NCBI GenBank assembly: GCA_009760855.2
Contig: WPIO01000184.1
Location: 292,501 to 356,500, forward strand
DNA: 64,000 nucleotides
Source: Cristatella mucedo
Lineage: Eukaryota; Bryozoa; Phylactolaemata; Cristatellidae
Direction: 5' to 3'
This document shows, piece after piece, positions 31,786 through 43,536 of this stretch (the first letter of the stretch is position 1; the number at the start of each line of letters is the position of its first letter). The notes beneath the pieces are model-generated. The model saw nothing but the letters and a program-made list of their open reading frames with translations. It was not told where the DNA came from and did not search any database. The translations under genes were made by a program, and so were the position numbers.

Positions 31786-32345
31786 AATAATAATAATAGT
31801 AATAATAATAATAATTCACTTGATAAAGCGCCCTCAGAGAACTTAATCTCTTTCTAGGCGCTATACATTTGCTGAAAGTGAAATGCAATTGAATGGTAAG
31901 TAAAATCATGCTTGAAAAACAAACAAAATGAATAATATGGTTAGGGGTGACATGCACAGGTTCAGCATGCAAATGTGGTTAGTGGCAGCATGCACAGTGT
32001 CAGCACGCATAAGCACATCAAGGACAAATCACAGGGACCCACTAAATGCTGTCCTGAATAGGTGTGTTTTTTAAGTTCCTTTTAAATGTGGTCAGGTCAG
32101 GGGATGTTCTGACGCAGGTCAGGAGCGAGTTCCAGGCTTTCGGAGCATACGAACTAAATGCACGGTCTCCAAAGGATTTGAGGTTTGTACGAGGTATTTG
32201 TAGACTGTTGGATTCCGAAAAGCGGGTGGTACGATGCTTGGCCTGATGGGGTAGTATATCTGAGAGATAGGCGGGAGCCAAAGAATGAAGGGACCTAAAA
32301 GGTGAGCGACAAAACCTTGAAGTCAATCCGTTGCTTGACTGATCA
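31786..32345 (-). mobile_element. LINE A 3' 0.55 kb
   Basis: Starts with (TAA)n and a clean hairpin. The frame keeps SLHSLAPAYLSDILPHQ and LKSFGDRAFSSYAPKAWNSL. 5'-truncated in the LPV region. Confidence 0.8.
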
Positions 32346-32374
32346 ACTTGGCATCGTATTGGAGTCATTGTTAT

Positions 32375-33565
32375 GGGTACCCAAAAGTGACAGAACCTTA
32401 GAATTTATTTGCTGGTTGATTGGGAGCCAGTGAAGATCAGCAAGAGCTGGTCAAGGTGCTCGCCCCGACCAAGGTCTGGCTGAGCTCGTGGGCTCGAGCC
32501 CCGAGGCACATGTGAAGCGCCTGAATAGTGATTAAGTTCTCTTAGGGGGCTATACAAATGAACTATATCTATATATAAAGTTGTGCGATGTAGCAACTAC
32601 GACACACTCTACAGACAAGCCTAGCTGCAAAGTTTCTCACTAACTGTGAGAGCTTGATTGCACAGGTCGGTAGACCAGCAAGCAGTGCATTAAAGGAGTC
32701 GAGACTGGATGTCGCAAATGCAAGGACCATTGTGATGCAGTATCCTTGTTCAAGCAAGCCCGAATTTCAAAAATACTATGCAGCTGAAAGAAGGCAGACT
32801 TGACTGTGGAGCTCACGTGGTCATCTAGTGAAAGATCACTATGGAACAGGACACCTAGATTAAATGCAGATTCAACGGGAGATATGCTGGCAGAGCCGAT
32901 TTTAAGCGTTGGATTTTTCCAATTTGTGAATGACTATCGGTTTGCCCCTAACTAGAAAGTTGATTTTGTCGTCGTTCAATTTAAGATAGTTTGCTGCCAC
33001 CCACACGAGGATGTCATCGATACATGCAGCAAGAGTGTGTAGAGAATTCGACATGCTCGAAGGCTAGGAGGGATTAAAGCAAAGGTAATCTGAGAGTCAT
33101 CGGCATAGATGCGAAAGCCTGGATTGTGCTTGGCGATCACATTGGCAAGAGGGAGAGTGTCAACCGTGAAAAGAAGCTGACTGATCGCAAAGCCCAAAGG
33201 TGGCACATATTTAAATGGCTCCTTGGATGATCGTTTGCTGTTCATATAAATATTCCAAAGTCGCCCAATCAGACAGGACATGCGCCATTGTAGAACAGTG
33301 CCAGCGACGACCAGGCGCGATGAGAGGCCGCGATGAGAAGGATGCGGTGATCGACAGTATCAAACGCTGCCGAAAGACCCGCTGCAAAAGAAGCCGACAT
33401 ACTTTACCTACGTCTGCATTCATGAGAAGATCATTGTAAGTTATTAGCAATGCTGACTGTGGAGTGATTAGCTCCAGACCCACACTGAAGCTTACTTGCT
33501 GGGTTTGAGGTCTCAAGAGTCAAATTAGTAGCAACAGCTCGTTTCAGTCCCTTAATAGGAACGGG
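32375..33565 (-). mobile_element. LINE A reaching the RT catalytic core, split by SINE-2
   Basis: Encodes, with breaks, the region from the LPVKQRI equivalent back through SARNLG-like codons and FRIYADDSQITF, the RT motif C with YADD intact, and further upstream to about 33560. It is interrupted by SINE-2 at 32444-32578. Confidence 0.75.
32444..32578 (+). repeat. SINE-2 copy inside LINE A
   Basis: tRNA-like head with a short deletion across the A box, B-box-like GTGGGCTCGAGCCCC, then the LINE A-like tail GAAGCGCCTGAATAGTGATTAAG and TATATA-rich end. Confidence 0.7.
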
Positions 33566-33860
33566 AGGAGAGCAAGTCAAATCAGTGCGGTGAACACAGA
33601 CCGGTATATATCCGCGGTATCTTTCGTGTTGCATAGGTGAGCGATCAGCGTTAAACAAAAGTCGTAGGCTTTTAAAGTAAGAACGTCACATTTGTATCAG
33701 GTCACAGGTTCCCACTTTGCCCGAGTCTGCATAACAGCAGTGATATTCAAATGCTTATCACTTAGCAGAGTAACCTAAGAAGCTCTACACTTTGAGGCCA
33801 GTAGGCGAGTAGTTCGGGTGCTAGTCTACCGTACAGCACAGAATTTTGATGCTAATACAT
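33566..33860. other. Unassigned
   Basis: No gene or repeat recognised. Confidence 0.2.
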
Positions 33861-33985
33861 TTATAATAATAATAATAGTAATAATATATTTGATAAAGTG
33901 CCCTCAGAGAACTCAATCTCTTTCTAGGCGCTTTGCAATTGCTGCAAAGGAATCGTGATCGAATGGTTAGTGGCGGTAATATTTT
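33861..33985 (-). mobile_element. LINE A 3' tail
   Basis: (TAA)n, hairpin and first 3' UTR words only. Confidence 0.75.
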
Positions 33986-34129
33986 AAGCCACAGGCTAAT
34001 AATCATTGGTATATTAACGTAACAATATCACCTACAAATCACGATCTGGAAGAGTCCGGCATGCACGGATCGGAAGGTGTCGTAAAAGCAATCGGTCTTT
34101 TAGGCCTTCGGTCTCTTGCCCTTGCACAT

Positions 34130-34690
34130 GCACTTTAAGCAGCAGCTGCACGTGGCTGGAAGGCATGCCGCGCACGGTTAGTCACATGCATGCACACGCT
34201 GCTGGCCTATGCTGACTACAGAGTTTCAAGTGCCGATTCACGGCACCGACGTCCTTGGACCAGCTGCCGCCGCTGCCTTGGTCCTGCACGAGTTGCTCCT
34301 CGCTCAGGCGCCCGGCTGCAGGCATCTCCAATACTTCACGGGTGGCTGCAGTAGCTGCATTTGTTGCGAGCCCCGAGGGAGGAGCTTGTTGTCGAGACTC
34401 AAGCACCGCTGCCCTCTCGGATTGCCGGAGTCAACTAACCGCTTGTGGCATTTGCTTCAGCCTTGTGGCTTCTTGCCTGCGTGCAGCCGATGTCGTAGGT
34501 TCTTCGAAACCGCTGCCCACATACAAATCGCAGGCGCGTGGCTTCTCGCCCGTGTGTGCGCCAGAGAGTGTTCCTTTATGCTGGACTGCCGCATGAACCG
34601 CTTGCCGCACTCATGCCAGGGGTGCCGCCTCTCGCCCGCGTGCAGCCACTGGTGGCTGCACAGGTTGGAGAGGGTCCTGAAATCGGCTTT
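34130..34690 (-). pseudogene. C2H2 zinc-finger pseudogene (ZNF4)
   Basis: Degenerate fingers remain: FRTLSNLCSHQWLHAGE and HECGKRFMRQSSIKEHSLAH. A 3' flank (34180-34340) matches that of ZNF1, including the word for GGSWSKDV. Most cysteines are lost and the N-terminus is gone, cut off by satellite-like DNA at 34690. Confidence 0.7.
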
Positions 34691-34915
34691 GCAATGCATC
34701 AATTTTGAATGCATGTTACAAATCAAACTGGTTAAAGTCAAGCACATCATTTTAAGCAATTTCGCTCGTATAATCTCGGGCTATGCATCCAATCTACGAA
34801 AACGGCTCAGCTCGAAGCAGCAATCCACTATAATTCATGGCATATCGACCACAAATCGGCTGAACGAAGTGCCAATTGTCATCACACTTCGCATTTCTTT
34901 GTGCTAAAGTGAAAT
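34690..34915 (-). repeat. Satellite-like ATTGC repeat, isolated fragment
   Basis: Just over one monomer, in minus orientation, matching 41090-41330 of the main array (GGTCGATNTGC, GTGGATTGCTSCTTCGAGC, ACATNCATTC). It fuses directly to the 5' side of the ZNF4 relic. Confidence 0.75.
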
Positions 34916-34925
34916 CGTAAGGCTT

Positions 34926-35598
34926 TAATAATAATAATAATGATACTCTTGATAAAGCGCCCTCAGAGAACTTAATCTCTTTCTATGCGCTTTACATTTG
35001 CTGCCAAGGGAAATGCAATTGAACGGTAAGTAAAATCATGCTTGAAAAACAAACAAAATGAATAATATGTTTAGGGGAGACATGCACAGGGTCAGCATGC
35101 AAATGTGGTTAGTGGCAGCATGCACAGTGTCAGCACGCATAAGCACATCAAGGACGAATCACAGAGACCCACTAAATGCTGTCCTAAATAGGTGTGCTTT
35201 TAAGTTCCTTTTAAATGTGGTCAGGTCAGGGGATGTTCTGACGCAGGTCTGGAGCGATTTCCAGGCATTGGGAGCATACGAACTAAATGCACGGTCTCCA
35301 AAGGATTTGAGGTTTGTACGAGGTATTTCCAGACTGTTGGATTCCGAAAAGCGGGTGGTACGATGCCTAGCCTGATGGGGTAGTATATCTGAGAGATAGG
35401 CTGGAGCCATAGAATGAAGTGACCTAAAAGTGAGCGACAAAACCTTGAAGTCAATCCGTTGCTTGACTGGTAGCCAGTGCAGGTGGGCGAGAAGTGGAGT
35501 AATGTGGCAACTGCGACGCTCACGACAGACAAGCCTAGCTGCAGAGTTTTGCACCAGCTGCAATCGCCAGATCGCACATGCTGGTAGGTCAGTAGTTC
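34926..35598 (-). mobile_element. LINE A 3' 0.67 kb
   Basis: (TAA)n, hairpin, 3' UTR and an RT C-terminal frame open for about 134 codons (ERRSCHITPLLAHLHWLPVKQ to TTFKRNLKAHLF). A relatively young copy. Confidence 0.85.
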
Positions 35599-35679
35599 AG
35601 CTTTCAAGGTATTTTGCACGGTAATAATTAAAAGTGCAAGGAAATTGAAAGCAATGACATGGGTCAGTATCATCATTCC

Positions 35680-35780
35680 ACTTGATCGTGTTTCCTTTTC
35701 AGCAAATGTAAAGCGCCTAGAAAGAGATTGAGTTCTCTTAGGGCGCTGTATCAAGTATGTTATTATCATTATTATTACGA
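35680..35780 (+). mobile_element. LINE A 3' tail
   Basis: Plus-strand hairpin (AAAGCGCC...GGGCGCT) and (TTATCATTA)n tail. Confidence 0.75.
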
Positions 35781-35879
35781 TCCGTGGCAAATCAGTGAAA
35801 AATCAGCTGCATCAAGATCCGATTCTCATTCCACGTAACACCTGACTGCATGTGTATATACTTTAAACCCCCACTCTGT

Positions 35880-37025
35880 GTTCAACCTTGGGCAATTCAT
35901 GGCAACCGATGGCAACGGCCAAGGCAAATACGGCAATCCATTGTGATCCTTCCAAAATCGCCGGAAACTGGCTGGGTCTAAATAAAAAAATTTATTTGTT
36001 GCAGCGCACTGTGTTTAAAGTGCAGTCACATCCTTTCAACTAATCGCGTACGTACAATCTCTAGAAATCAATTGCAATCGACAGCAATGGCCGAAATCCA
36101 CAGCAATAGTTGGGGCCAATAGTGCAATCCGAATATTGGAATCGAAAATATTGGCTGCAAGAAACTGCAACTTTCATTCTACGTAATATGTAACTGGGCA
36201 CGTGAATAATTTTACCCCATCGTGTTCAATCGACGGCAATGCGTGGCAGTCGACGGCAATGGCCCGGGAAAAACGCGAATACATAACGGTTCGTTACAAA
36301 TGGACCGGCATTAGCATTTAGAAGCTCCAAATTTTCTTGCTTATTGAAGTACAGTGCATTAAAAGGGCAGCTACATACTTTTAAACAATCAAGAGCACAC
36401 AACTGAATGCATTGCACGGCAATTGATGGCTGAATATCCCGAATTGAATATCCCGTCTTCGACCGCAATTTGTTTCGGATCGACTAGACGTTGGCTGATC
36501 GGAGCTCCAATTATCGTGCCAAAATCGTTTACTTTGAGCGCAAATGCTTTCAACCCATTGTGTTTGCTAATCTCGGTCAATGAATGGCAATCGAAGGCGA
36601 TGACCCGAAAGATACGGCAATCTGTGACGTTCTCTTACAATTAGACACAAAGTTGGTGATAGAACATTTAACTGTTCTTGCTTAATACAGGGCATTGTGT
36701 TAACAGTGCAACACCATCCTTTCAAGCAATTGCGAACGTACGATCAAGTGCGACGCTAGGCTATCGACGGCAATGGCCAGGAAAATACGGAAATATACGA
36801 TGCACCGTCGCAAATAGACCACAAGTTGCTAAGCGTTGCTCTCATTTAGATTTTTCTTCGTCTTATACTCTATTTTGGGTGCTCCCCGGAAATGCCATTG
36901 GTTGTGCTAGCTCTCAGTTAGTGCATTTCAATCGACAAAAATGAACCTTGCCAATGCAGCAATCTTGTGCAATCCACCGCAGATTGGCGATGCAAGGCTA
37001 AAGTCATACATCGGCTATCGCAGCA
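35880..37025 (-). repeat. Satellite-like ATTGC array 1, ~170-bp period
   Basis: Degenerate tandem array in minus orientation. The core word (complement of ATTGCCGTCGATTGC) recurs near 35905, 36075, 36243, 36412, 36588 and 36758, a spacing of 168-176 bp. Between cores the monomers share an AAANNTGGAGCTTC-like word and a NACGGATTGC-like word, both seen here as complements. No coding frame. It is unrelated to the LINEs and SINEs in the window and I cannot name it. Confidence 0.8.
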
Positions 37026-37035
37026 CACTCTTTTT

Positions 37036-37690
37036 CAAGGGTTCTCCATGCATTTGTGACATCCGGTCTTGAATTCTGTAACTCCTTGCTTGCTGGCCTA
37101 CCGGCATGTGCAATCAGGCGATTACAGCTTGTGCAAAACTCTGCGGCTAGGCTTGTCTGTCGTGAGCGTCGCAGTTGCCACCTCACACCACTTCTCGCCG
37201 ACCTGCACTGGCTACCAGTCAAGCAACGGATTGACTTCAAGGTTTTGTCGCTCACTTTTAGGTCCCTGCATTCTTTGGCTCCAGCCTATCTCTCAGATCT
37301 ACTCCCCCACCAGGCCAAGAATCGAACCCCCAGCTTTTCGGAATCCGACAGTTTACCAATACCTCGTACCAACCTCAAATCCTTTGGAGACCGTGCATTT
37401 AGTTTGGATGCTCCCAAAGCCTCAAACTCACTCCCGACTTGCGTCAGAGCATCCCCTGACTTAACGACATTTAAAAAGAACTTAAAACGCATCTATTTAT
37501 GACATCCTATAGTGGGTCCCTGTGATTTGTCCTTATTTTTTGTCCTTATTTCCTAATTTATTATTATTTATCCTTATCTTCTTATGGGTGCTGACACTGT
37601 GCATGCTCCCACTAACCAAAACTTGCATGCTGACCCTTTGGATGTCACCCATAACAATGTTATTCATGTTGTTTACCAAGCATGATATGG
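37036..37690 (+). mobile_element. LINE A, tail-less copy
   Basis: Open for about 148 codons from TSGLEFCNSLLAGLPACAIRR to FKKNLKRIYL, then the 3' UTR to CCAAGCATGATATGGC, where the hairpin and (TTA)n are missing. Confidence 0.85.
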
Positions 37691-38582
37691 CAGAAAAATG
37701 GCAGAAAAAAGAGCATCAGCGCAGAAGGCTGCTCAGGGCGTGCAGATAGGCTCTGTGGAGCGCCCGAAGACGGCACCATCGGTTGTCCCAAATCAGCCAT
37801 CAATCTTGAGCTATTCTCGAAAAAATAAGATCAATTCTCATAATCGAGCCCTGGATCCTTGGTCTTGATCTGGTTAGCCGCTTCGCACTAACGAAATAAA
37901 AATCTTCGTTTTTGAAGTCACCGTCCTTCTGCTGACGAATATAACTCGACGAGCCCGACATTTGTTGTTGATCTGCATTAATTTTTGGACCAATATTCTG
38001 GTAGTCATCGCAGTCCGCGAAACCGGGTTACCGCCATCTGGCTCAATTGCTAATTCTTAGGAAAATCCGGTAACTCATTAAAACCTTTTAAAAATCATTC
38101 AGAAGTTGGGTACGGAAAGCTTTCATGCTCATGGCATAATTGCACACAACATTATGCAAGTTTTAAGGTCATCCAAAAATTTTGATGTCATTTCGCACAT
38201 TTATTGCCGATTATTCCGCAACATTGGACATGCTGTGCTCTTCCAATGCCGTACTGCTCAAGCTGTATGTCCATAGTGTGCTTCTCACAACCACCGTAGA
38301 CCAACTTTAGTTGACCAATCAACCTAGGCCCATACAGAATAGGTACGACGAATGAGAGATTACTAGAGCTCGCTGGCCATGCTGCTTTGTGCGTGTACGC
38401 CCCAGCCAACGCACTCGATATCAGAAATCTGGCCAGGCTTCCTTTTGCTAAACGTGCGTGATTGCTTGGCCGTCGCAGGAAAACGGTTGTATTTAATTTC
38501 GCCAGCAGCATAGAAGTGGCAATTAAGGCCGGTTTATTTTAATCCCCATCCAGCATTTGGTGATGCTGTCTATGAAGCACCT
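37691..38582. other. Unassigned
   Basis: No gene or repeat recognised. A 107-codon minus ORF at 38188-38511 has no identifiable domain. Confidence 0.2.
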
Positions 38583-38650
38583 GCAAAGAGCCTAGAACGA
38601 GATTCCGCTCTCTGAGGGTACTGTACAAAAGTATTACTATGATTATTATC
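38583..38650 (+). mobile_element. Old LINE A tail
   Basis: GCCTAGAACGAGATTCCGCTC and GAGGGTACTGTAC hairpin remnant. Confidence 0.5.
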
Positions 38651-39189
38651 TGACAAAGTGAAATGTAAGCGTGCACGGGAATTAAATAGTAGCCGTAATT
38701 TCTTCGGCGACGTTAGTGTGCATACTCAACTCGAGTAATATTTTAGAGGGCGAGTATGCGTCAAGCGGATCAGACCAGTTCGAGGAAGACTTGTGGTTAG
38801 CTGGAAAAACAAGTCAGCGGCCCACCACAGCCAGATGCGGTTAGCATTAGAATTTCGGTGACCCCTAAAACATCAGCGGTAGGACAAGGAGCTACATTAA
38901 TCAGTAAAACTTCAGGCTCGCACAGCTGTTGTGGTATTAAGGTGACCGTGATAGTTATTTATTTATAATGCTCTACCTGAGGGCTTTCGAGGACGTGTGT
39001 GAACATTCAGTTTAAAGGACACAAGTTTCCAGGGGTGAGAACTTTCAGTTTGCAGGTCGCCGTCAAGCCATTAGGAACCATGTCAGTCGGACAAAGAAGC
39101 ATTTTGCATTAAGCATATTACATTAGGTATAACGTCTCACTTCAAACAAGTGTGATGTAGTACCTGATGTGTAATTTAGCTTTGCTCAG
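38651..39189. other. Unassigned
   Basis: No gene or repeat recognised before the array begins. Confidence 0.2.
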
Positions 39190-42100
39190 CCTACGTGCAG
39201 TCGATTTGTTACGGATTGCAGAAGATTGCTGTATTGGCATGCGCATCACCGTTTGCAATTCGGCCACTGAGAGCTAGCATTAACATTAAGGTGTTTCCTG
39301 AATGCACCAACAATAGAGTATACACGAATGAGAAATCTAAATGGTAGCGTCACCCAGCAGCGTTCCGTATATTTGCAAAGGACCGTTATAGATTTCCATA
39401 TTTTCTCAGGCCGTTGCAGTCGATTGCCTTGCATCGCTCTCATATGTAAGTTCGCTATTAGTTGCAAGGATGTGGTTGTACTTTTAATACAGCGCACTGT
39501 AATACGAAAGAAAAGTTTAATCTTCTCCCACCAGATTTGTTTGTAATTGTAAGAGACAGTCATAGTTTGTCGTATTGTCTCGGGCAATTGCCGTCAATTG
39601 CCATGCATCACCAAAAAAACGCTCACAATGAAGACGTGTGCGGGAATGTGAATGGTGAGGCTTATGTGGTAAGATGATTGCAAATTCAAATAGCTACCTT
39701 TCAGCCAAATTTGTGATCGTACGAGTAGGCTGTGACACTCGATGTGGCAGGCAGTCGGGACTTGCTATAGGTGATTGTTACGGCAATGGAGTCCGGGGCA
39801 CTCCGGTGGGCGAGAGGGACGAAGAGTCATGCTTCGACCTGCTCAGTGACGACTGGTGAAATAAACTAGTGGTGCAGCTAGTCGGCTACCGTTCTGTGCT
39901 GTTCGCGACAATAGCTCAAGCTACAAAATTGAAACGGATGCGGTAGTAGATGGGCTTTTGCTGTTATTTGCCTTACATTGCCCTCAATTGTACATTCGCG
40001 TTTGTTTAAAAGGACGTGGTTGCACTTTCAATGCAGTGTGCTGCATTACGCAAGAAAAGTAGCAGCGTCTCTCATCAACTATCTGCCCGCTTGTAACGGA
40101 CCATTATCGATCAGCGTATTTTGCCCGGGCCATTGCCGTGGATTGTCTTGCGTTGACGTCAACTGAATGTGCATAGTGGGTGCAAATTAAGCGCGCACGG
40201 TCAGACGTTACGCGGAATAAAAGTTGCAGTTTCGCAAAGCCAATCTTGCCGATTTCCCTCGAATTGCTATGCTGGCCCCGACTAATGCTGTCGATTGCCG
40301 TGCATCGTTGACAATAAACAGGCATATATAGCTTGCCAAATCCACGGTTTCACTTTGATCACAGTGAAGTTATACATACAATGACAAATGGAGCTTCGAG
40401 CAGCACATTTATGGTCGGTTTGCAAAGGATCGTTACGGGTTGTTGCTTCAAACCGAGTTATTGCCGTAGATAGCCATGAATTGCTCGAGATTGTACGAGC
40501 GCAATTGGTGTAAAACTACGTGGTTGCACTTCTAACATAGCTTTACAATATATACATTCAACATTGGAGCGTTAAGAAGCTGATTTCGGGCATTTTGTAG
40601 CGGAATGCTGTAGACTACAATATTGGTCCGGGCTATTGCTGTGGATTGCCGTGCATTGCAGAAAGCTAACCAGCAAAGCAGCTTGAAAATGTTACTGTTT
40701 CACTTTAGACGAAGCGGAACGTCATTTTTAATGAAAACAGGGGCTTCTCGCTGCCAATTTCTCGTCGACTTGCCGAAAGATTGCCATTGATTGCTCGCGA
40801 TTATACTTATACGATAGGTTGAAGAAGATAAATTTGATCTTGGCCAAGCAACTTTACGGAGATTTGCGATGGATCATAATAGATTGTCGTATTTTCCCGG
40901 GCGATTGCCGTCTATTGCCATGCATTGCCAATGATTGAACGCACAAAGAGAGTTAAAAGTATGGAGCAGCCGATTTCTCGTCAATTTGCTAAGGACAGCG
41001 GAATTGGCCCCTGCTATTGCTTTCGATTGCCGTGCATTGTTGACAGTTAGCTTGAAAAATAGCTTGAAAGTTCTACGATTTCGCTTTGAGCACGCAAAAT
41101 GTGAAATGCGATGGCTACGGCACTTCGTGCAGTCAATTTGTGGTCGATTTGCTACGGTCTGCAGTGGATTGCTCCTTCGAGCCGAGCCGCGTTGCAATAG
41201 ATTGCCATGCATTGCCCGAGAATGTACAAGCACTATCACTTAAAATTATGTGGTTGACTTTAACCAGTTTTCTTTGTAACATACATTCGAAATTGAAGCC
41301 TTTCGAAGCCGATTTCACGGCATTTTACATAAGATTGCTGTAGTTAACTGTGTTAGCCCGGGCCATTGCAGTCGATTGCAGTGTGTTGCTGCCGAATGGT
41401 CGACGCAATTGGAGCAAAATTGTGCAGTGAAACAATCCACGGAGGTTAGAGCCACGTGCATTAACTACTAGAGCTTAAACTGTACGCATGCCAGTCGTTT
41501 CTCGGCGAATTGCTGTGGACTTCTTACGCAACGACAACTACTCTCCTACTGCCGACTATGGCACCTTCTTTTCAGCTGTCCTGAGCTGCTACTTCTATGC
41601 TACTCACTACCTCAACTGCTCTCCTGACTCTGCTACTCTTCCCACTTTCTCTTTGTTGCGTGAGACGAAGTCTGTTGGCCACCGAATGCGTACCGAAAGC
41701 CGCTTAGGCTGTGACTTCGCTATACAAAACTCTCCTGCGTAACACCCACATCGTCTTTATGACTTTGTGGAGTTACAGACAGAGATACAATTAGCGTGCT
41801 GGCCCGGGCCATTGCAGTGCATTGCAGCAGAATCGTCGAGGCAATTACAGTGAAATAATGCAAGCACGCAATAGCCAAAGAGTAGAGCAGTGCGAAATTT
41901 TAGCTTCTAGCGTACGCGTTGTGATCGCTCTTCGGGGCGGATCACAGCGGATTTTGGCGGATTGAGACAGACTGTGGTAAGGGACCAGGCGGTTGCAGTC
42001 AATTGCAATTCATTGCATGAGAACGCGTGTGCACAACGGGGCGATATTTTGTGGGTGCACTTTGAGCTGAACATAGTCCTACATGCAACGTCAATTAGAG

Positions 42101-42850
42101 CTTGACGATGGCAATTTGAGGATGATTAGCAGTGGAATAGAGTGGATTGCTGTATTTTCCCAGGTCAGTTCGGGCAATTGCTGTGAATTGCCACAGTACG
42201 AGGATGCACAATTTTTAATTTTACCTGGGCTTGCAACAACACTGTGCACTTTAATATGCAATAAATCCTGGAGCTCGGCCCAATCTGTCTCTGTTTTTTT
42301 TCGGTGGATTGTGGTATTGGCCCGGGCTACTGCAGTCGATTGCAGCTCATTGCACAAGAATGGTCGTGCCAATGCAAATGAAATATTTTAAGCGCAATTG
42401 CTGCAGAGTGCGCCGTTACACGCAATAAAACATGGAGCTTTTCAAATAGGATTTCTCTCGTTCCGCAGTGGACTGCAGCGGATTGAGGTATTTTTCATGC
42501 CAATGCAATCTTATTTCAGTGGACTTCGTGAGAATGCTTGAGTGAAGTCGCCTGAAATTTTCTGGGTACATTGCGCATGTGGCGTAGTTTGACATTCCAA
42601 ACTTTTTGAAACTTTGTCAGCTGATTTGTGGTGGATTTGAAGGAAACTACGGTGGATTTCGGTGGATTGGGGTACAGGCCTTCATTGTTGAAGCTCATTT
42701 GCCCAAATGCTCGTTCGAAGCGACGTGAACTTTGGGGGCTAGATATAATTGAACGTATAATACGATATCAGCCCCAAATTTGAGCTCGGCAATGCCAATG
42801 GCGGGTCGAATTAGAGTGGATTGAGGTTATTCGTAGAACCAGCAATCTGC
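39190..42850 (+). repeat. Satellite-like ATTGC array 2, the longest
   Basis: About 3.7 kb of plus-orientation monomers. Cores lie near 39412, 39584, 40131, 40283, 40468, 40636, 40899, 41019, 41199, 41367, 41806, 41990, 42170, 42332 and 42500. Spacing is mostly 150-185 bp, with shorter steps around 40774-41019. Good cores read ATTGC-N5-ATTGC-N5-ATTGC, often preceded by GGCCCGGGCC. Monomers are diverged, so the array is old. A LINE B copy interrupts it at 41521. No coding frame persists. Confidence 0.8.
41521..41794 (+). mobile_element. LINE B inserted in array 2
   Basis: Encodes DNYSPTADYGTFFSAV, then the 3' UTR and GTGGAGTTACAGACAGAGATAC. The array monomer stops at about 41519 and resumes at about 41795, so the LINE is younger than the array. 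Confidence 0.8.
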
Positions 42851-42873
42851 TACAATCGGCCGGGATCGACGAA

Positions 42874-43395
42874 TTGCCGAAATCCAGTCTAAGTAGGCCA
42901 CGAACGTCAACCAGACATTCGTGTCCTCCAAGGCTCCCTCCCAGCTGGAGGCTGCAGCGCCGGCAGCAGGATCCTGGACGGTCGGAGGTCGAGGTCGGAC
43001 GGAGGTCGAGGTCGGACAGAAGTCGAGCGGAGGTCGGACGCCCGAAGGCGCCAACTGCTGCCTCTTGTGTGACTGACGCCAACATCGGGTCCCAAGGCCA
43101 CCAAGTGCAGAGCCGGGAGCACGAAGCCGAATGGCTGGGACGGTGCAGGAGCCTCAGGTCGACAGTAGCTTCGGTAGAGCTGCCAGCCAGCCGCTGGCTG
43201 TTCACTATGCTTGGCCGGGCCTCGGGCAACCGTCAGCCAGCACCTGACGAGGAGACCGAAGGCTGCCCGGCATGGGGAGGGCAGCTAGAGAGCTCAGCCA
43301 AGTTTCGAGGCGGTGCAGTCAAGCACCTGCCGGAGCTGCTCCTCCGCCAACCTGCGTTCCGGCATGGCATGGAGGCATTCATCGATGAGAGTTGA
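42874..43395 (+). CDS. GC-rich ORF of unknown status
   Basis: 173-codon open frame in an isolated GC-rich patch. The first part is Arg/Ser-rich and includes a short tandem repeat at 42976-43045. The last third (ASVELPASRWLF, LPELLLRQPAFRHGMEAF) looks more protein-like. A long opposite-strand ORF also exists, as expected in GC-rich DNA. No domain is recognised. Confidence 0.2.
   Translation: MPKSSLSRPRTSTRHSCPPRLPPSWRLQRRQQDPGRSEVEVGRRSRSDRSRAEVGRPKAPTAASCVTDANIGSQGHQVQSREHEAEWLGRCRSLRSTVASVELPASRWLFTMLGRASGNRQPAPDEETEGCPAWGGQLESSAKFRGGAVKHLPELLLRQPAFRHGMEAFIDES
42976..43045. repeat. Short GGAGGTCGAGGTCGGAC tandem repeat
   Basis: About three imperfect units of roughly 17-20 bp. Confidence 0.6.
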
Positions 43396-43536
43396 GGGCA
43401 CCTGCAGCTTCGCCGGAGCTTGTCAAATAGGCAGGTGGTTTGCTGAGAGGGCAGGTGGGGCATTGGAAGGGATGCTCGTACGGGCCGATAGACAGTGGTC
43501 AAGGAGCATGTCTCGCCAGGGGGAAGGGGTGGTGGT

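Noticed and set aside
34209-34907. 232-codon plus-strand ORF
   Set aside because: Antisense to the ZNF4 relic and running into satellite-like DNA; cysteine and leucine content reflects the opposite strand.
35880-42850. CRISPR-like array
   Set aside because: Repeats are about 170 bp apart, diverged, without short identical repeats and unique spacers, and the context is an animal genome.
42768-43229. 153-codon minus ORF
   Set aside because: Opposite strand of another GC-rich ORF, running into the satellite array; no domain.
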